In this document: one piece after another, positions 48,469-56,840 of the stretch
Numbering within the stretch: the first letter of the stretch is position 1
How the letters are laid out: every line of letters begins with the position of its first letter
NCBI GenBank assembly: GCA_049325315.1
Contig: JBMONB010000224.1
Span: 1 to 64,000 of the forward strand
Origin: JAWLHU01 sp049325315
Lineage (GTDB): Bacteria > Bacillota > Sulfobacillia > Symbiobacteriales > Symbiobacteriaceae
Direction: 5' to 3'
Length of the DNA stretch: 64,000 nt
Notes under the pieces: model-generated
Seen by the model: only the letters and a program-made list of their open reading frames with translations
What the model was told of the DNA's origin: nothing
Databases searched by the model: none
Position numbers and translations under genes: made by a program

Positions 48469-48810
48469 TACATTGGCAATGCACCTCAGGAACGGGGTCG
48501 ACAACGGAACCGTAGGCAGCGATTCGGAATCGGTCCGGAAAGGTACCGTAAGGTATCGGGGAAGGACCGCCCTGCGAATCGAAATGTGACGGAACCGGAG
48601 CTTGCCGGAAGGTCTGCTTCGGCAGATCGAAGGGAAGGCCGCATGAGTCAACTTGCAGGTTAACACGCTGGCCGGATTAAATACCAGCCAGGAAGTTAGC
48701 CGAGAAGGGCTCGTGGGGTTCGGCAACCGGCTTGGGGTGCATTTCTTTTCATCCGGGGCTGCTATTTGCGAAAGAACCCGCCGGGGCTGTGCCCCAAGCG
48801 GGTTCTTTGT
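48469..48810 (+). ncRNA. Candidate structured RNA, family unknown
   Basis: The 426-bp gap between the HAD remnant and the CPBP gene has no credible ORF but a plausible RNA gene. An extended -10 (TGCTACATT, ending 48474) is followed by several compact hairpins: GGTACC-GTAA-GGTATC (48542-48557, GNRA-type loop), GGTCTGC-TTCG-GCAGATC (48611-48628, UUCG loop) and GCTGG-N12-CCAGC (48667-48688). A strong terminator ends it. I compared it by eye with RNase P, tmRNA, SRP and T-box signatures and found no match. Confidence 0.5.
48771..48808. terminator. Strong bidirectional terminator
   Basis: An 11-bp stem (AAAGAACCCGC with GCGGGTTCTTT) around an inner CGGGGC/GCCCC hairpin, T-rich on both strands. 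It ends the candidate RNA and the leftward CPBP gene. Confidence 0.85.
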
Positions 48811-48821
48811 CATTCCACCTG

Positions 48822-49859
48822 CTACTTGAACACCATGTCCAACTCTCTCCAGGCTGCGTAGACGAAGATGGCGAAAATCACGATCCCCGCAATGCCTCCC
48901 ATGGCCTGGAGCATCCCTCGCCGCCGCTGCTGGAGTTTCGCCAACTCCGACTCCATGGCCTGGACCTCGGGCGAGACATCATGCGGGTCTGCATAGGCAA
49001 ATGCCTCAGGCGGCTTCGCGGCCAGTGCCTCCTCCTCGGCCTGTGCTTCATCTGGCCGGGAAAGGTCGCTCTTGTTAAAGCTTGCGGCCAAGAAGAATCC
49101 GGCAATGCCAAAGCCGGTCGACATAGCTCCGATCACAAAGACGGCGATCCATCTCGCTACGGCTGGAAATTGATCAAGCGCCTCAAGGTCAGCAGCAGGA
49201 TTCATCTGTCCTTGAAAGAAAAAGGTGAGTCCAAGGGCAATGCCGTTATTCATGAGGTGAGCGATCATCGCTGGCAGGATCGAGCCCGACCGTTGCGCCA
49301 CCATCGACCAGACCACCCCCAACAGCGCAAGGGGGAGCAGTCGGATCAGGCTGAGGTGCAGGGCGCCGAAGAGAATACCGGTCAGCGCCACCGCTGCCGT
49401 GGGACCGAGTGGGCGTAGGGCGCCCAACACGTACCCCCGGAAGGAGAGTTCCTCTGCCAGGGCCGGGACCAGGGCGCCCGCGAGCAGTGCGAGCCAGGCT
49501 GGCGCATTCAGCAGGATCTCGTAGGGCTGGAACATCTCTCCGCCCAACTCTCGGAGAATCAGGACCAGCGCAGCGCCCATGGTCTGCGCCGTGATCCAGG
49601 AAAGCCCGCCGAGAAAGACCGCCTTGGCAAAGCCCTTGAACGAGAGCATGCGAAGCCGGAGAAACGACTTGAACGGCTTGCCCTCAACGGTTTTGGTAAA
49701 GACGAACGGAAGCGTAAAGAAGATGAGCAACTGCATGTAGATCACGCCGGGAAGCCCGAACTGAAGCTGCAGCAGGCCACCGACAAAGATCAGGAGCAAC
49801 AGCGCTGTGAAGTAAAAGAGCAGGACTCGGACCACAGACGAAAGCCGTGTCAATTCCAC
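48822..49859 (-). CDS. CPBP-family intramembrane protease
   Basis: A 345-residue protein with about eight membrane helices and the CPBP/Abi (CAAX protease) motifs: ALAEELSFRGYVLG (EExxxR), GILFGALHLS (FxxxH) and MIAHLMNNGIAL (HxxxN). A Glu/Ala-rich cytosolic segment and one more helix end the protein. Related proteins process peptides or act in bacteriocin immunity; the role here is unknown. GTG at 49859 follows GGAGGG; upstream frame to 50051 is rejected. It is divergent from the ECF sigma gene at 49971 and may belong to its regulon. Confidence 0.85.
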   Translation of the reverse strand: MELTRLSSVVRVLLFYFTALLLLIFVGGLLQLQFGLPGVIYMQLLIFFTLPFVFTKTVEGKPFKSFLRLRMLSFKGFAKAVFLGGLSWITAQTMGAALVLILRELGGEMFQPYEILLNAPAWLALLAGALVPALAEELSFRGYVLGALRPLGPTAAVALTGILFGALHLSLIRLLPLALLGVVWSMVAQRSGSILPAMIAHLMNNGIALGLTFFFQGQMNPAADLEALDQFPAVARWIAVFVIGAMSTGFGIAGFFLAASFNKSDLSRPDEAQAEEEALAAKPPEAFAYADPHDVSPEVQAMESELAKLQQRRRGMLQAMGGIAGIVIFAIFVYAAWRELDMVFK

Positions 49860-49970
49860 GATGCGTAGCCCTCCAAAAAAAGCAGAGTGAAGGCGCAGTT
49901 TGGTTGAAGGGTAGACCCCATCATCACCGTCTAACCCAACAGAACGGTGTGAGAGGTTGTGTGAAAAACC

Positions 49971-50609
49971 TTGACTCCCCGCGACGAAACCCTGGCGTTT
50001 GAGGCGCAACAAGGGAATATGCAGGCATTCGCGGACCTCGTGGAGCGCCACAAGGGCCGTGTTTACCGCACCCTCTACCAGGTGGTAGGGGACGCCTATG
50101 ACGCACAGGACCTATCGCAGGAGGTCTTCGTCAAGGTCTTTCGTTCCCTGTCAGGTTACCGGGGGGACGCCGCCTTTACCACCTGGCTGCACCGCCTCAC
50201 CCTGAACCTGGCGTTTGACTGGTTACGAGCCCGCAAGAGACGACCGCTGCAAGTGCCGCTGGAGCCCGTCGACCGTGACGAGGCGCCGGTTTCGGAGCCG
50301 GCCAGTCCGGACGAAGGACCCGAGGAGCTCACGCTCCGAGCCGAGCGGCGGCAGAATCTGAGACAGGCGATTCAAGACCTCTCTCCTGACTACCGGGAAG
50401 TCGTATTGCTACACCACTTCCATCACCTGAGTTACCAGCAAATCGCCGACCGATTAGACATGCCGGTTCGTACCGTGGAGACACGACTATACCGGGCTCG
50501 GGCTCAACTAAAGAAACTGGTGTTGGCGATGGAAGGAGGTGACAGCGGTGGAGTGCAAGGTGGTTCAGCAGTTCCTGGACGCTTACTTGAATCAAGCGCT
50601 CGGGGATGA
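49971..50609 (+). CDS. ECF sigma factor (SigW/RpoE-like)
   Basis: A 212-residue ECF sigma factor. Region 2: AFADLVERHKGRVYRTLYQV and DLSQEVFVKVFRSLSGY, then TTWLHRLTLNLAFDWLR. Region 4: LSPDYREVVLLHHFHHLSY and IADRLDMPVRTVETRLYRAR. TTG at 49971 has a moderate GAGG-type site upstream. The anti-sigma gene overlaps its 3' end by 62 bp in another frame. The divergent CPBP protease gene is a typical SigW-type target, which suggests an envelope-stress role by inference. Confidence 0.9.
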   Translation: MTPRDETLAFEAQQGNMQAFADLVERHKGRVYRTLYQVVGDAYDAQDLSQEVFVKVFRSLSGYRGDAAFTTWLHRLTLNLAFDWLRARKRRPLQVPLEPVDRDEAPVSEPASPDEGPEELTLRAERRQNLRQAIQDLSPDYREVVLLHHFHHLSYQQIADRLDMPVRTVETRLYRARAQLKKLVLAMEGGDSGGVQGGSAVPGRLLESSARG

Positions 50610-51063
50610 GCAGACGAAGCAGGTCGAAGAGCATCTGTTTGAATGCGACGACTGCTTCAAGGCGCTGGCGGAAAGCCAGGAACTCGTTGGCGAGCTCAAT
50701 GACCCGGAACTGCAGCACATGGTGCTGACCGAACCTCTACCGCTGCCGGCAGACTTTACGGCCCAGGTCATGCAGCGGGTTGAAGATGAGCATCCGAGGA
50801 AGGTCAATGTGATCTGGCCATGGCTGCGCAAGCACTGGACTCGGCGTCAGTACGCCAGCGTGGCCTACGCGATGAGCGCCACCATGGTGGTAGTTTCGGC
50901 AGGCAACCTGCTTTTCCTGTGGAATGAATCGACCGATCAGCTTTCGGTGTGGGCTGCCCAGGTTCAGGCATACTGGGAGGCGTTCCAGGCCTTCATTACT
51001 CCGGCCTTCGACTGGCTGGTCTACATCTGGCAGGCGGTCATCGCGCTGCTGTATCTCGGCTAA
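50548..51063 (+). CDS. Zinc-binding anti-sigma factor
   Basis: A 171-residue membrane anti-sigma factor. The N-terminal zinc-containing anti-sigma domain has the pattern C...HLFECDDCF (HxxxCxxC). A linker and membrane helix (YAMSATMVVVSAGNLLFLW) follow, then a second hydrophobic segment near the C-terminus (AFDWLVYIWQAVIALLYLG). I chose the second GTG, at 50548, because AAGGAGGTG lies 7 bp upstream. It should bind and hold the sigma factor encoded just upstream. Confidence 0.85.
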   Translation: MECKVVQQFLDAYLNQALGDEQTKQVEEHLFECDDCFKALAESQELVGELNDPELQHMVLTEPLPLPADFTAQVMQRVEDEHPRKVNVIWPWLRKHWTRRQYASVAYAMSATMVVVSAGNLLFLWNESTDQLSVWAAQVQAYWEAFQAFITPAFDWLVYIWQAVIALLYLG

Positions 51064-51083
51064 TGAACAGGAGGATATCAGTC

Positions 51084-51707
51084 ATGAATTGCGCCTACCA
51101 TCACGACCGGGAGGTGCGGGGCATCTGCAGCAGCTGCGGCCGGCCAGTCTGTGAAGAGTGCCTTGTGGATCTGAACGGTGCGCCCTACTGCAAAACCTGC
51201 CTGATCGTCCGGGTCCAGCGCCCGGCCCGCGAGATTAACGGGTTTATCCGCTTTGTGCTCTCGGTTGCCCCCGGTGTCGGTCATCTCTATATGGGACTCA
51301 TTAACCGGGGTCTTCAGTTCTTCATGGGGACCGTCTTGGGCGGCATTGTGCTCGGAATGCTCTTCCCGGGGCTTCTCGGCCTCTATATTCCGGCGGCGAT
51401 TTTCTTTAGTATCTTTGACGCCCGTGAGGTCCACCTGCGCCTGGCACAGGGGCTTGATGTGGAGGACAAGGGCTTCGTCGACATGAAGGCGATGCCATTT
51501 GAGTGGAATCAGAAGCATGTTGGCTACGGGCTGGTGGCCCTTGGCGGACTGGCACTCTGGCGGGTGATGTTCGGCGATATGCTGCGCCTCATCTTTCCGA
51601 ACCAGTGGTACCACATTCGTGATATGGTGAACGGCATGACCCTCGGCGTGATTGCGATTCTGGCCGGAGTCTGGCTGCTGAAGCGCAATTCGTCCAGTCA
51701 ATCCTGA
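51084..51707 (+). CDS. B-box zinc-finger membrane protein
   Basis: A 207-residue protein starting MNCAYHHDREVRGICSSCGR. The first 45 residues form a B-box-type zinc finger (CAYHHD, CSSCGRPVCEEC, CKTC). About four membrane helices follow (FVLSVAPGVGHLYMGLI; IVLGMLFPGLLGLYIPAAIF; VGYGLVALGGLALW; LGVIAILAGVWLL). ATG at 51084 follows AGGAGG, 20 bp after the anti-sigma stop, so it is part of the sigma operon. Such proteins are common in this phylum but have no assigned function. Confidence 0.75.
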   Translation: MNCAYHHDREVRGICSSCGRPVCEECLVDLNGAPYCKTCLIVRVQRPAREINGFIRFVLSVAPGVGHLYMGLINRGLQFFMGTVLGGIVLGMLFPGLLGLYIPAAIFFSIFDAREVHLRLAQGLDVEDKGFVDMKAMPFEWNQKHVGYGLVALGGLALWRVMFGDMLRLIFPNQWYHIRDMVNGMTLGVIAILAGVWLLKRNSSSQS

Positions 51708-51723
51708 CAGAGCCAGATCAAGC

Positions 51724-51759
51724 AGGCGGACCGCGAAATCGGTTCGCCTGTGCTATTTT
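51724..51759 (+). terminator. Probable terminator of the sigma operon
   Basis: An imperfect stem (about 51724-51733 with 51740-51749) followed by TGTGCTATTTT. Confidence 0.5.
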
Positions 51760-51785
51760 CAGCGACTGTTCCCTAACACTATAAT
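51756..51785 (+). promoter_or_regulatory. Sigma-A type promoter for the ROK kinase gene
   Basis: TTTTCA, 18-bp spacer and a perfect TATAAT (51780-51785), 41 bp before the start codon. Confidence 0.6.
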
Positions 51786-51825
51786 GGGTGAGGCCAGAGG
51801 TCACTGCCGCAGGAGGGACGAGGAA

Positions 51826-52788
51826 ATGCCGGAACAGAAGGGGTTGGCCCTGGGCATCGATTTGGGCGGAACCACGGTCAAGGTTGGCGTGGTCAGTCAT
51901 GACGGGGCCATTGTCGGACGGGCGCAGCGCCCCACCGAGGTGGAGAAGGGTCCGGAGGGCGTTGTGACCAACATGGCCCTGGCCGTTTCCGATGCGCTGC
52001 ACGCTGCCGGTGTGGGGCAGGATGATCTGGAAGGCGTCGGCATCGGGTCCCCCGGCATCTGCGATGCGCCCCGGGGGGTTGTGGTCAGATCAGGTAATCT
52101 GCACTGGCGGAACGTTCCGGTAGGGCTGATGCTCAGCCAGCGGCTGGGTATTCCCGTGAAGCTGGAAAATGACGCGAACTGTGCCGCTCTGGGAGAGCAG
52201 TGGTGTGGCGCTGCACGCGGCGCGAATCACGTCGTGCTCTTTACGCTGGGCACCGGCGTGGGGGGTGGGCTGATTCTCGATGGCCGCATCTACGGCGGTT
52301 CCAACGGCTGGGCCGGTGAACTGGGTCACATGCCAGTTGTAGATGAAGGCCTGCCCTGTACCTGCGGCGCCGTGGGTTGTCTGGAGACGGTCGCATCAGC
52401 CACGGCCATGGGCACCTTGGGCCGTCAGGCGGTGGAGGCTGGTCGTGCCCCGGTTATGGAGCGACTGGCCAGAGAGCATGGCGGTCGTGTCGATGCCCGG
52501 GTGGTGATTCTGGCAGCCCGGGAGGGTGAAGAGGCGGCCCGGGCGATTCTTCGCAGCGCAGGCGAGTACCTCGGCCTGGCCTCTGCGGCCCTGATCAGCG
52601 CCCTCAACCCCGAGTTGATCGTGGTGGGAGGCGGCGCCTCCCAGGGGGGCGAGTTCCTCCTGGAGCCGATGCGCCAGGTCATTGCCCGCAGGGCGATGCC
52701 CGGTCCCTCCGAGACCGCTAAGGTAGTGGCAGCCACCCTGGGCAACGATGCGGGCCTGATCGGCGCGGCCTCGCTGGTGTGGCGATAG
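51826..52788 (+). CDS. glcK: ROK-family glucokinase
   Basis: A 320-residue ROK kinase. ATP-binding motif GIDLGGTTVKVGVV, catalytic Asp in KLENDANCAALGE, GTGVGGGLILDG, and the zinc-binding ROK motif with HMPVVDEGLPCTCGAVGCLE (His, three Cys) are all present. Such enzymes phosphorylate glucose or a related sugar with ATP; the glcK name is by family resemblance. ATG at 51826 follows AGGAGGG; the open frame upstream begins inside the promoter. A weak hairpin (52800-52825) follows. Confidence 0.88.
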   Translation: MPEQKGLALGIDLGGTTVKVGVVSHDGAIVGRAQRPTEVEKGPEGVVTNMALAVSDALHAAGVGQDDLEGVGIGSPGICDAPRGVVVRSGNLHWRNVPVGLMLSQRLGIPVKLENDANCAALGEQWCGAARGANHVVLFTLGTGVGGGLILDGRIYGGSNGWAGELGHMPVVDEGLPCTCGAVGCLETVASATAMGTLGRQAVEAGRAPVMERLAREHGGRVDARVVILAAREGEEAARAILRSAGEYLGLASAALISALNPELIVVGGGASQGGEFLLEPMRQVIARRAMPGPSETAKVVAATLGNDAGLIGAASLVWR

Positions 52789-52868
52789 ACGAACGCAACG
52801 CCCGGCCTCGGCGACGAGTCCGGGCTTCGCTGTGGTAAGATGGTACCCGGGAGGGCGGAAGAAACCTA

Positions 52869-53456
52869 ATGGAACGACTTATTCAGCAGCTTGCTTTTAT
52901 TGTCGAGATCGATAAGCTCAAGTCCATTGTGCGGCAGAGCTACCTGATGAACGGATCCCGCAAGGAGAACGACGCAGAGCACACCTGGCACCTGGCCATG
53001 ATGGCGCTGCTCCTGGCGGAGCACGCCAATGAGCGGGTGGACGTCAACCGGGTCATTCAGATGCTTCTGGTGCACGATCTGGTCGAGATCGATGCCGGGG
53101 ACACCTTTGCCTATGACGACAGGGGGCACGATGACAAGGAGGAGCGGGAGCGTCGGGCTGCGGATCGCATCTTCAGCCTGCTCCCCCATGACCAGGCCAC
53201 AGCGCTGCGGGCCCTGTGGGATGAGTTCGAGGAGCGGGCAACCCCCGAGGCCCGGTTCGCTGCCGCCGTTGACCGGTTCCACCCGATGCTCCACAACTAC
53301 CACAACCAGGGGAAATCCTGGCAAGAGCACGGAATTACCAGCGACCGGGTCCTAATTCGGAACCAGCATATTGCCGAGGGCTCGGCCACACTCTGGGAGT
53401 ATGTCCGGTTAATGATTCAAGATGCTGTGGGCCGCGGATATCTAAAGGAGAAGTAG
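52869..53456 (+). CDS. YfbR-like HD-domain 5'-nucleotidase
   Basis: A 195-residue HD-domain protein. Metal-binding residues are in ENDAEHTWHLAMMALLLAEH and VHDLVEIDAGDTFAYD, with a later Asp in AVDRFHPMLHNY. This matches the YfbR/HDDC2 group of deoxynucleoside-5'-monophosphatases. ATG at 52869 follows GGGAGGG. It is transcribed after the ROK kinase gene and ends in a strong terminator. Substrate is assumed from the family only. Confidence 0.85.
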   Translation: MERLIQQLAFIVEIDKLKSIVRQSYLMNGSRKENDAEHTWHLAMMALLLAEHANERVDVNRVIQMLLVHDLVEIDAGDTFAYDDRGHDDKEERERRAADRIFSLLPHDQATALRALWDEFEERATPEARFAAAVDRFHPMLHNYHNQGKSWQEHGITSDRVLIRNQHIAEGSATLWEYVRLMIQDAVGRGYLKEK

Positions 53457-53464
53457 GGCGCAGA

Positions 53465-53495
53465 AAAGCCTGGGCTGCACAGCAGTCCAGGCTTT
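53465..53495. terminator. Bidirectional terminator between convergent genes
   Basis: A 9-bp stem (AAAGCCTGG with CCAGGCTTT) around a 13-nt loop containing a small inner stem, with T- or A-rich flanks. Confidence 0.75.
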
Positions 53496-53500
53496 GCATT

Positions 53501-53848
53501 TCAGCTCTCATCGACCGGGAAGTCCCCGGCGGTGTGCCACCGCTCACAGAAGGGGCAGCGCACCCGGGCCAGAGCCGGGAAGGAGCCCATCTTCTTGCCG
53601 CAGCAGGAGACGGTATGAAGGGTGAGGGGGACGACCGGCTCATCCACTTCCGGCTCCGGCTCCACCGCCTCTGCCCGCCGCCGCCCCTTCCGGGTGGGAG
53701 CCGGCTTCTCCTCGGTGTCGGTCCGCCGGCGCTGGCGGCGCAGGTGGTCAAGCTCCTTGATGTCCTCCTGGATCAGCGCCAGGAACTCGTTCAAGTCGAG
53801 GGAGCGCAGCTCCCGATCCGACAGGTTCCGGGCCGGCTGCACGCCCAT
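53501..53848 (-). CDS. Small protein with C-terminal zinc-ribbon-like Cys pattern
   Basis: A 115-residue protein. The N-terminal part is a charged helix (LDLNEFLALIQEDIKELDHL) followed by basic sequence, and the C-terminal end carries SCCGKKMG and CPFCERWH, a half zinc-ribbon pattern. I do not recognise the family. ATG at 53848 follows AAGGAGGG. Its start lies inside the end of the upstream DMT transporter gene in another frame, giving about 100 bp overlap. Confidence 0.65.
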   Translation of the reverse strand: MGVQPARNLSDRELRSLDLNEFLALIQEDIKELDHLRRQRRRTDTEEKPAPTRKGRRRAEAVEPEPEVDEPVVPLTLHTVSCCGKKMGSFPALARVRCPFCERWHTAGDFPVDES

Positions 53849-54734
53849 CTCGATCCCTCCTTCCGGAACCAACGGCCGATATGGTCAGGCCGGCAAAAAT
53901 CAGCCCTGCTCCCACGTAGAAGTACCAGTGGAGCGTCTCGCCCAGCAGCAGGGCGCCCAGCACAGCGGCCACCAGCGGTTGAGCGAAGAAGAAGAGCGAG
54001 CCCGTGCTGGCGTCGAGGAGGGCGAAGCCGTGGACCCACAGGTAGAAGGCGACAGCGGTGGAGATGACGCCCACGTAGGCCACGCCCAGCCAGACCAGCA
54101 CCGGCAGGTCGGCGGGCAGCGACCAGGTCCGCCACTCGGTCCACCAGGCCACAGGAATGGTGCAAAGCAGGCCGGAGAAGGTGGCATAGGTGGCCACCGT
54201 CAGGCTGGAGTAGTGCCGGCTGGCGATCTTGCCCAGCACGGTGTACAGAGCCCAGGTTACCGCGGCGCCTACCAGATAGAGGTTACCCAGCCACAGCGTA
54301 TCGCCTCCGCCGCCCCCGCCCGACTCGGGCCCGACGACAGCCAGCACCCCCAGGGTGGCCAGGCCCAGCGCGCCGAGATTGGCAGCGGTCAGTCGCTCCC
54401 GCAGCAGCCAGACGGCAAAGAGCACAATGAAGGCCGGCGAGGCGCTGGTAATCAGCCCGCCGTTGTGGGCGCTGGAGAGCTTCGTTCCCCAGAACTGAAA
54501 ACCAAGCGACAGGGTAAAGCCCACCAGCCCGAGCGAGACAAGCAGGCCGGCGTGACGCCGCTCTACCCGGGCCTGCCCCGAGAGCAGCATCGCCGTTCCC
54601 AGAATGACGCCCGCAATCACCAGGCGCATCACCAGCAGCGTCAGCGGGGGCAAATAGTCAAGAACATACTTGCTTACTACATACATGCCGCCCCAGATGG
54701 AAGCGGCGGACGCCAGGTAAATCGCCCCGCGCAC
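53748..54734 (-). CDS. DMT-superfamily transporter (EamA type)
   Basis: A membrane protein of about 328 residues with ten helices in two EamA repeats (IYLASAASIWGGMYVVSKYV; LVGAAVTWALYTVLGKIA). Such proteins export amino acids or metabolites. The start is uncertain: GTG at 54734 after AGGTGGG is preferred, GTG 54749 and ATG 54791 are alternatives. The C-terminal 35 residues, rich in Gly, Arg and Pro, overlap the next gene and are not part of the EamA fold. It is divergent from the PHP gene. Confidence 0.8.
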   Translation of the reverse strand: MRGAIYLASAASIWGGMYVVSKYVLDYLPPLTLLVMRLVIAGVILGTAMLLSGQARVERRHAGLLVSLGLVGFTLSLGFQFWGTKLSSAHNGGLITSASPAFIVLFAVWLLRERLTAANLGALGLATLGVLAVVGPESGGGGGGDTLWLGNLYLVGAAVTWALYTVLGKIASRHYSSLTVATYATFSGLLCTIPVAWWTEWRTWSLPADLPVLVWLGVAYVGVISTAVAFYLWVHGFALLDASTGSLFFFAQPLVAAVLGALLLGETLHWYFYVGAGLIFAGLTISAVGSGRRDRDGRAAGPEPVGSGAALPRLERVPGADPGGHQGA

Positions 54735-54866
54735 CTGCAAATTGCCCACCTGCCGATGGTGTTGTTTCCCTCGACAGAAGAGTTTTACCACTGGCGTAAC
54801 GATTCCTGCTTATCGGGCCGGAACGGCGCTAAAGGTCTGGGAATACTAGCCGAAAAGGAGGGTCCA

Positions 54867-55787
54867 ATGGCGTTGAAGATCGTAGCAGACCTGCATACCC
54901 ATACGCGGTACAGCCACGGCAAGGGCAGCGTTGTCGACAATGTTGCAACCGCCCTGGCCCGAGGGCTCCAGACGATTGCCATCACCGATCACGGGCCGCG
55001 CATCGCTCCCTGGGCCGCCACCTCGCTGAAGGAGTTCGCCAACCTGCGGCGGGAGGTCTCCGAGGTGGACCGGCGGGCCATGGGGATTCGGGTGCTGGCA
55101 GGGGCGGAGTGCAACATCATCTCCGCCAAGGGCGACCTGGACCTGCCCGAAGATGTGCGCAGCCAGCTGGATATCGTGCTGGCGGGGCTCCACCCGGGCG
55201 TGCTGCCCGCTTCGGGCCGCGACTGGCTCCTGCTGACCGGCAACAACTGGGCCGCCAAGTTCAGCGCCAAGCTGCGGCGCAAGGCACGGGTGATCAACAC
55301 CGAGGCGGTGGTGTCGGCCGTCTACAACAACGAGATCGACGTGATCACCCACCCGGGCTACCACCTCGATATCGATACCAACGAGCTGGCCCGCGCCTGC
55401 GCCCAGCGGGAGACCGCCATGGAGATCAACGCCCGCCACGGGGAGATGACCGTTGCCTACGTGCGGGCAGCGGCGCGGCAGGGCGCCCGGTTCGTGATCA
55501 ACTCCGACGCACACCGTCCGGCCGATGTGGGCGGTTTTGCACGAGGAATCGCAGTAGCCATGGCTGCCGGGCTGGAGCCCGAGCAGGTGCTTAACAGCGA
55601 CCAGGAGCGGCTCCTGGAGTGGCTGGAGTTCAAGCAGGAGCGCCGGCGGGGGCAGACCAGGGGCTGGGCCGACTGGACCGAGCAGCCACCCCTGGACAAC
55701 GAGCGCGGCGAGGTCCGCCAGCGGCACGACGAGAAGCGGCGGAGTTACTGGACCGACTGGTCGCAGCAGGGGGGGAAGGTGCACTGA
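54867..55787 (+). CDS. PHP-domain phosphoesterase
   Basis: A 306-residue PHP-family metal-dependent phosphoesterase. The metal-binding motifs are ADLHTHTRYSHGKGS, AITDHGPR, GAECNI, ITHPGYHLD and NSDAHRPADVG. It resembles the YcdX/HisK-like group. A Trp/Gln/Arg-rich C-terminal tail of about 45 residues (WADWTEQPPLDN; YWTDWSQQ) is extra. ATG at 54867 follows AAAAGGAGGG. It lies upstream of rapZ on the same strand. Substrate unknown. Confidence 0.85.
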   Translation: MALKIVADLHTHTRYSHGKGSVVDNVATALARGLQTIAITDHGPRIAPWAATSLKEFANLRREVSEVDRRAMGIRVLAGAECNIISAKGDLDLPEDVRSQLDIVLAGLHPGVLPASGRDWLLLTGNNWAAKFSAKLRRKARVINTEAVVSAVYNNEIDVITHPGYHLDIDTNELARACAQRETAMEINARHGEMTVAYVRAAARQGARFVINSDAHRPADVGGFARGIAVAMAAGLEPEQVLNSDQERLLEWLEFKQERRRGQTRGWADWTEQPPLDNERGEVRQRHDEKRRSYWTDWSQQGGKVH

Positions 55788-55886
55788 GCGCACAGGCTCG
55801 GCCGCGACGCTGCTAAAGGAGAACGGCCCCCGGGGGGCGAAGGTAAACGGGCTATCTCCTCTGCTATCTAACTGGGGTGAATGGTT

Positions 55887-56840
55887 ATGAACCAGGGTAT
55901 TCGGCTTGTCATTGTGACCGGCATGTCCGGGGCAGGGAAGACCCAGGCAATTAAGTTCCTGGAGGACATGGGCTTCTTCTGCGTTGACAACCTTCCCCCG
56001 GCCCTCATGCCCAAGTTGGCCGAGTTGTTCGAGCAGACCGAGGGAAAGGTCGACCGGCTGGCCCTCGGCGTCGACATTCGCGGCGGACGCTTTTTCAACC
56101 AGATTGTCGGGGCGCTGCGTGACCTGGAGCAAAGCGGGGTCGCCTTTCAGGTTCTCTTCATGGACGCCTCTGACGAGACGCTGGTCCGGCGCTACAAGGA
56201 GACCCGCCGCCGGCACCCGCTGGCGCAGCAGGGGCGCATTCTGGAGGGCATCCGCAAGGAGCGGCGGATGCTCCAGGAGCTGCGCGGGCTGGCATCCAAG
56301 ATCATTGACACCTCGAGCTTAAAGGTCCCCGAACTGCGGCGGGAGTTGGAACAGTTCTTTCGGAGCGAATCCGATGGGCCTTCGTTCCATGTTAACGTGG
56401 TCTCCTTCGGCTTCAAGCACGGTGGCGTGCTGGATGCCGACCTGGTCTTCGATGTGCGCTTCCTGCCTAACCCGCACTACGTGGAGGACTTGAAGGCGCT
56501 GACCGGAGAGGACCTGAGCGTGCAGGAGTACGTGATGAAATGGGGCGTGACCCAGCAGTTCTTTGAGCGGCTGACCGGCCTTATCGCCTTCCTGCTGCCC
56601 CAGTACGTGGCGGAAGGGAAGAGCCAGCTCACCATCGCCCTTGGCTGTACCGGCGGCCAGCACCGCTCCGTCTGCCTGGCCCATAAGCTGGCGGAGTGGA
56701 TTCGGGAGCGGGGCTTCTCCGCCTCGGTGGAGCACCGCGATGTGCCGCGCCAGACGGAGCATCATGACGACCATCAGGCCCACGAAGAGGCGGGCAGCGC
56801 CGGAGCAGGGGCCGGGCAACCAGAGGGTGGTGGACGATGA
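55887..56840 (+). CDS. rapZ: RNase adapter RapZ / YvcJ-type nucleotide-binding protein
   Basis: A 317-residue P-loop protein with Walker A GMSGAGKTQAIKF (residues 12-24), FFCVDNLPP, the segment DIRGGRFF and the C-terminal GCTGGQHRSVCLAHKL. It matches RapZ/YvcJ, a GTP- and ATP-binding protein that in E. coli senses glucosamine-6-phosphate. The last 35 residues (HHDDHQAHEEAGSAG) are an added charged tail. I chose ATG 55887 over ATG 55881 by the spacing to GGGGTGA. GlmR starts inside its stop region, as in other Firmicutes. Confidence 0.95.
   Translation: MNQGIRLVIVTGMSGAGKTQAIKFLEDMGFFCVDNLPPALMPKLAELFEQTEGKVDRLALGVDIRGGRFFNQIVGALRDLEQSGVAFQVLFMDASDETLVRRYKETRRRHPLAQQGRILEGIRKERRMLQELRGLASKIIDTSSLKVPELRRELEQFFRSESDGPSFHVNVVSFGFKHGGVLDADLVFDVRFLPNPHYVEDLKALTGEDLSVQEYVMKWGVTQQFFERLTGLIAFLLPQYVAEGKSQLTIALGCTGGQHRSVCLAHKLAEWIRERGFSASVEHRDVPRQTEHHDDHQAHEEAGSAGAGAGQPEGGGR

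Noticed and set aside
48352..48663. Open frame of 103 codons in the 48.4-48.8 kb gap
   Set aside because: Highly charged, no domain and no ribosome site; it runs through hairpins of the candidate RNA.
48469..48810. RNase P, tmRNA or SRP RNA assignment for the candidate RNA
   Set aside because: The conserved sequence blocks of those RNAs were not found by eye.
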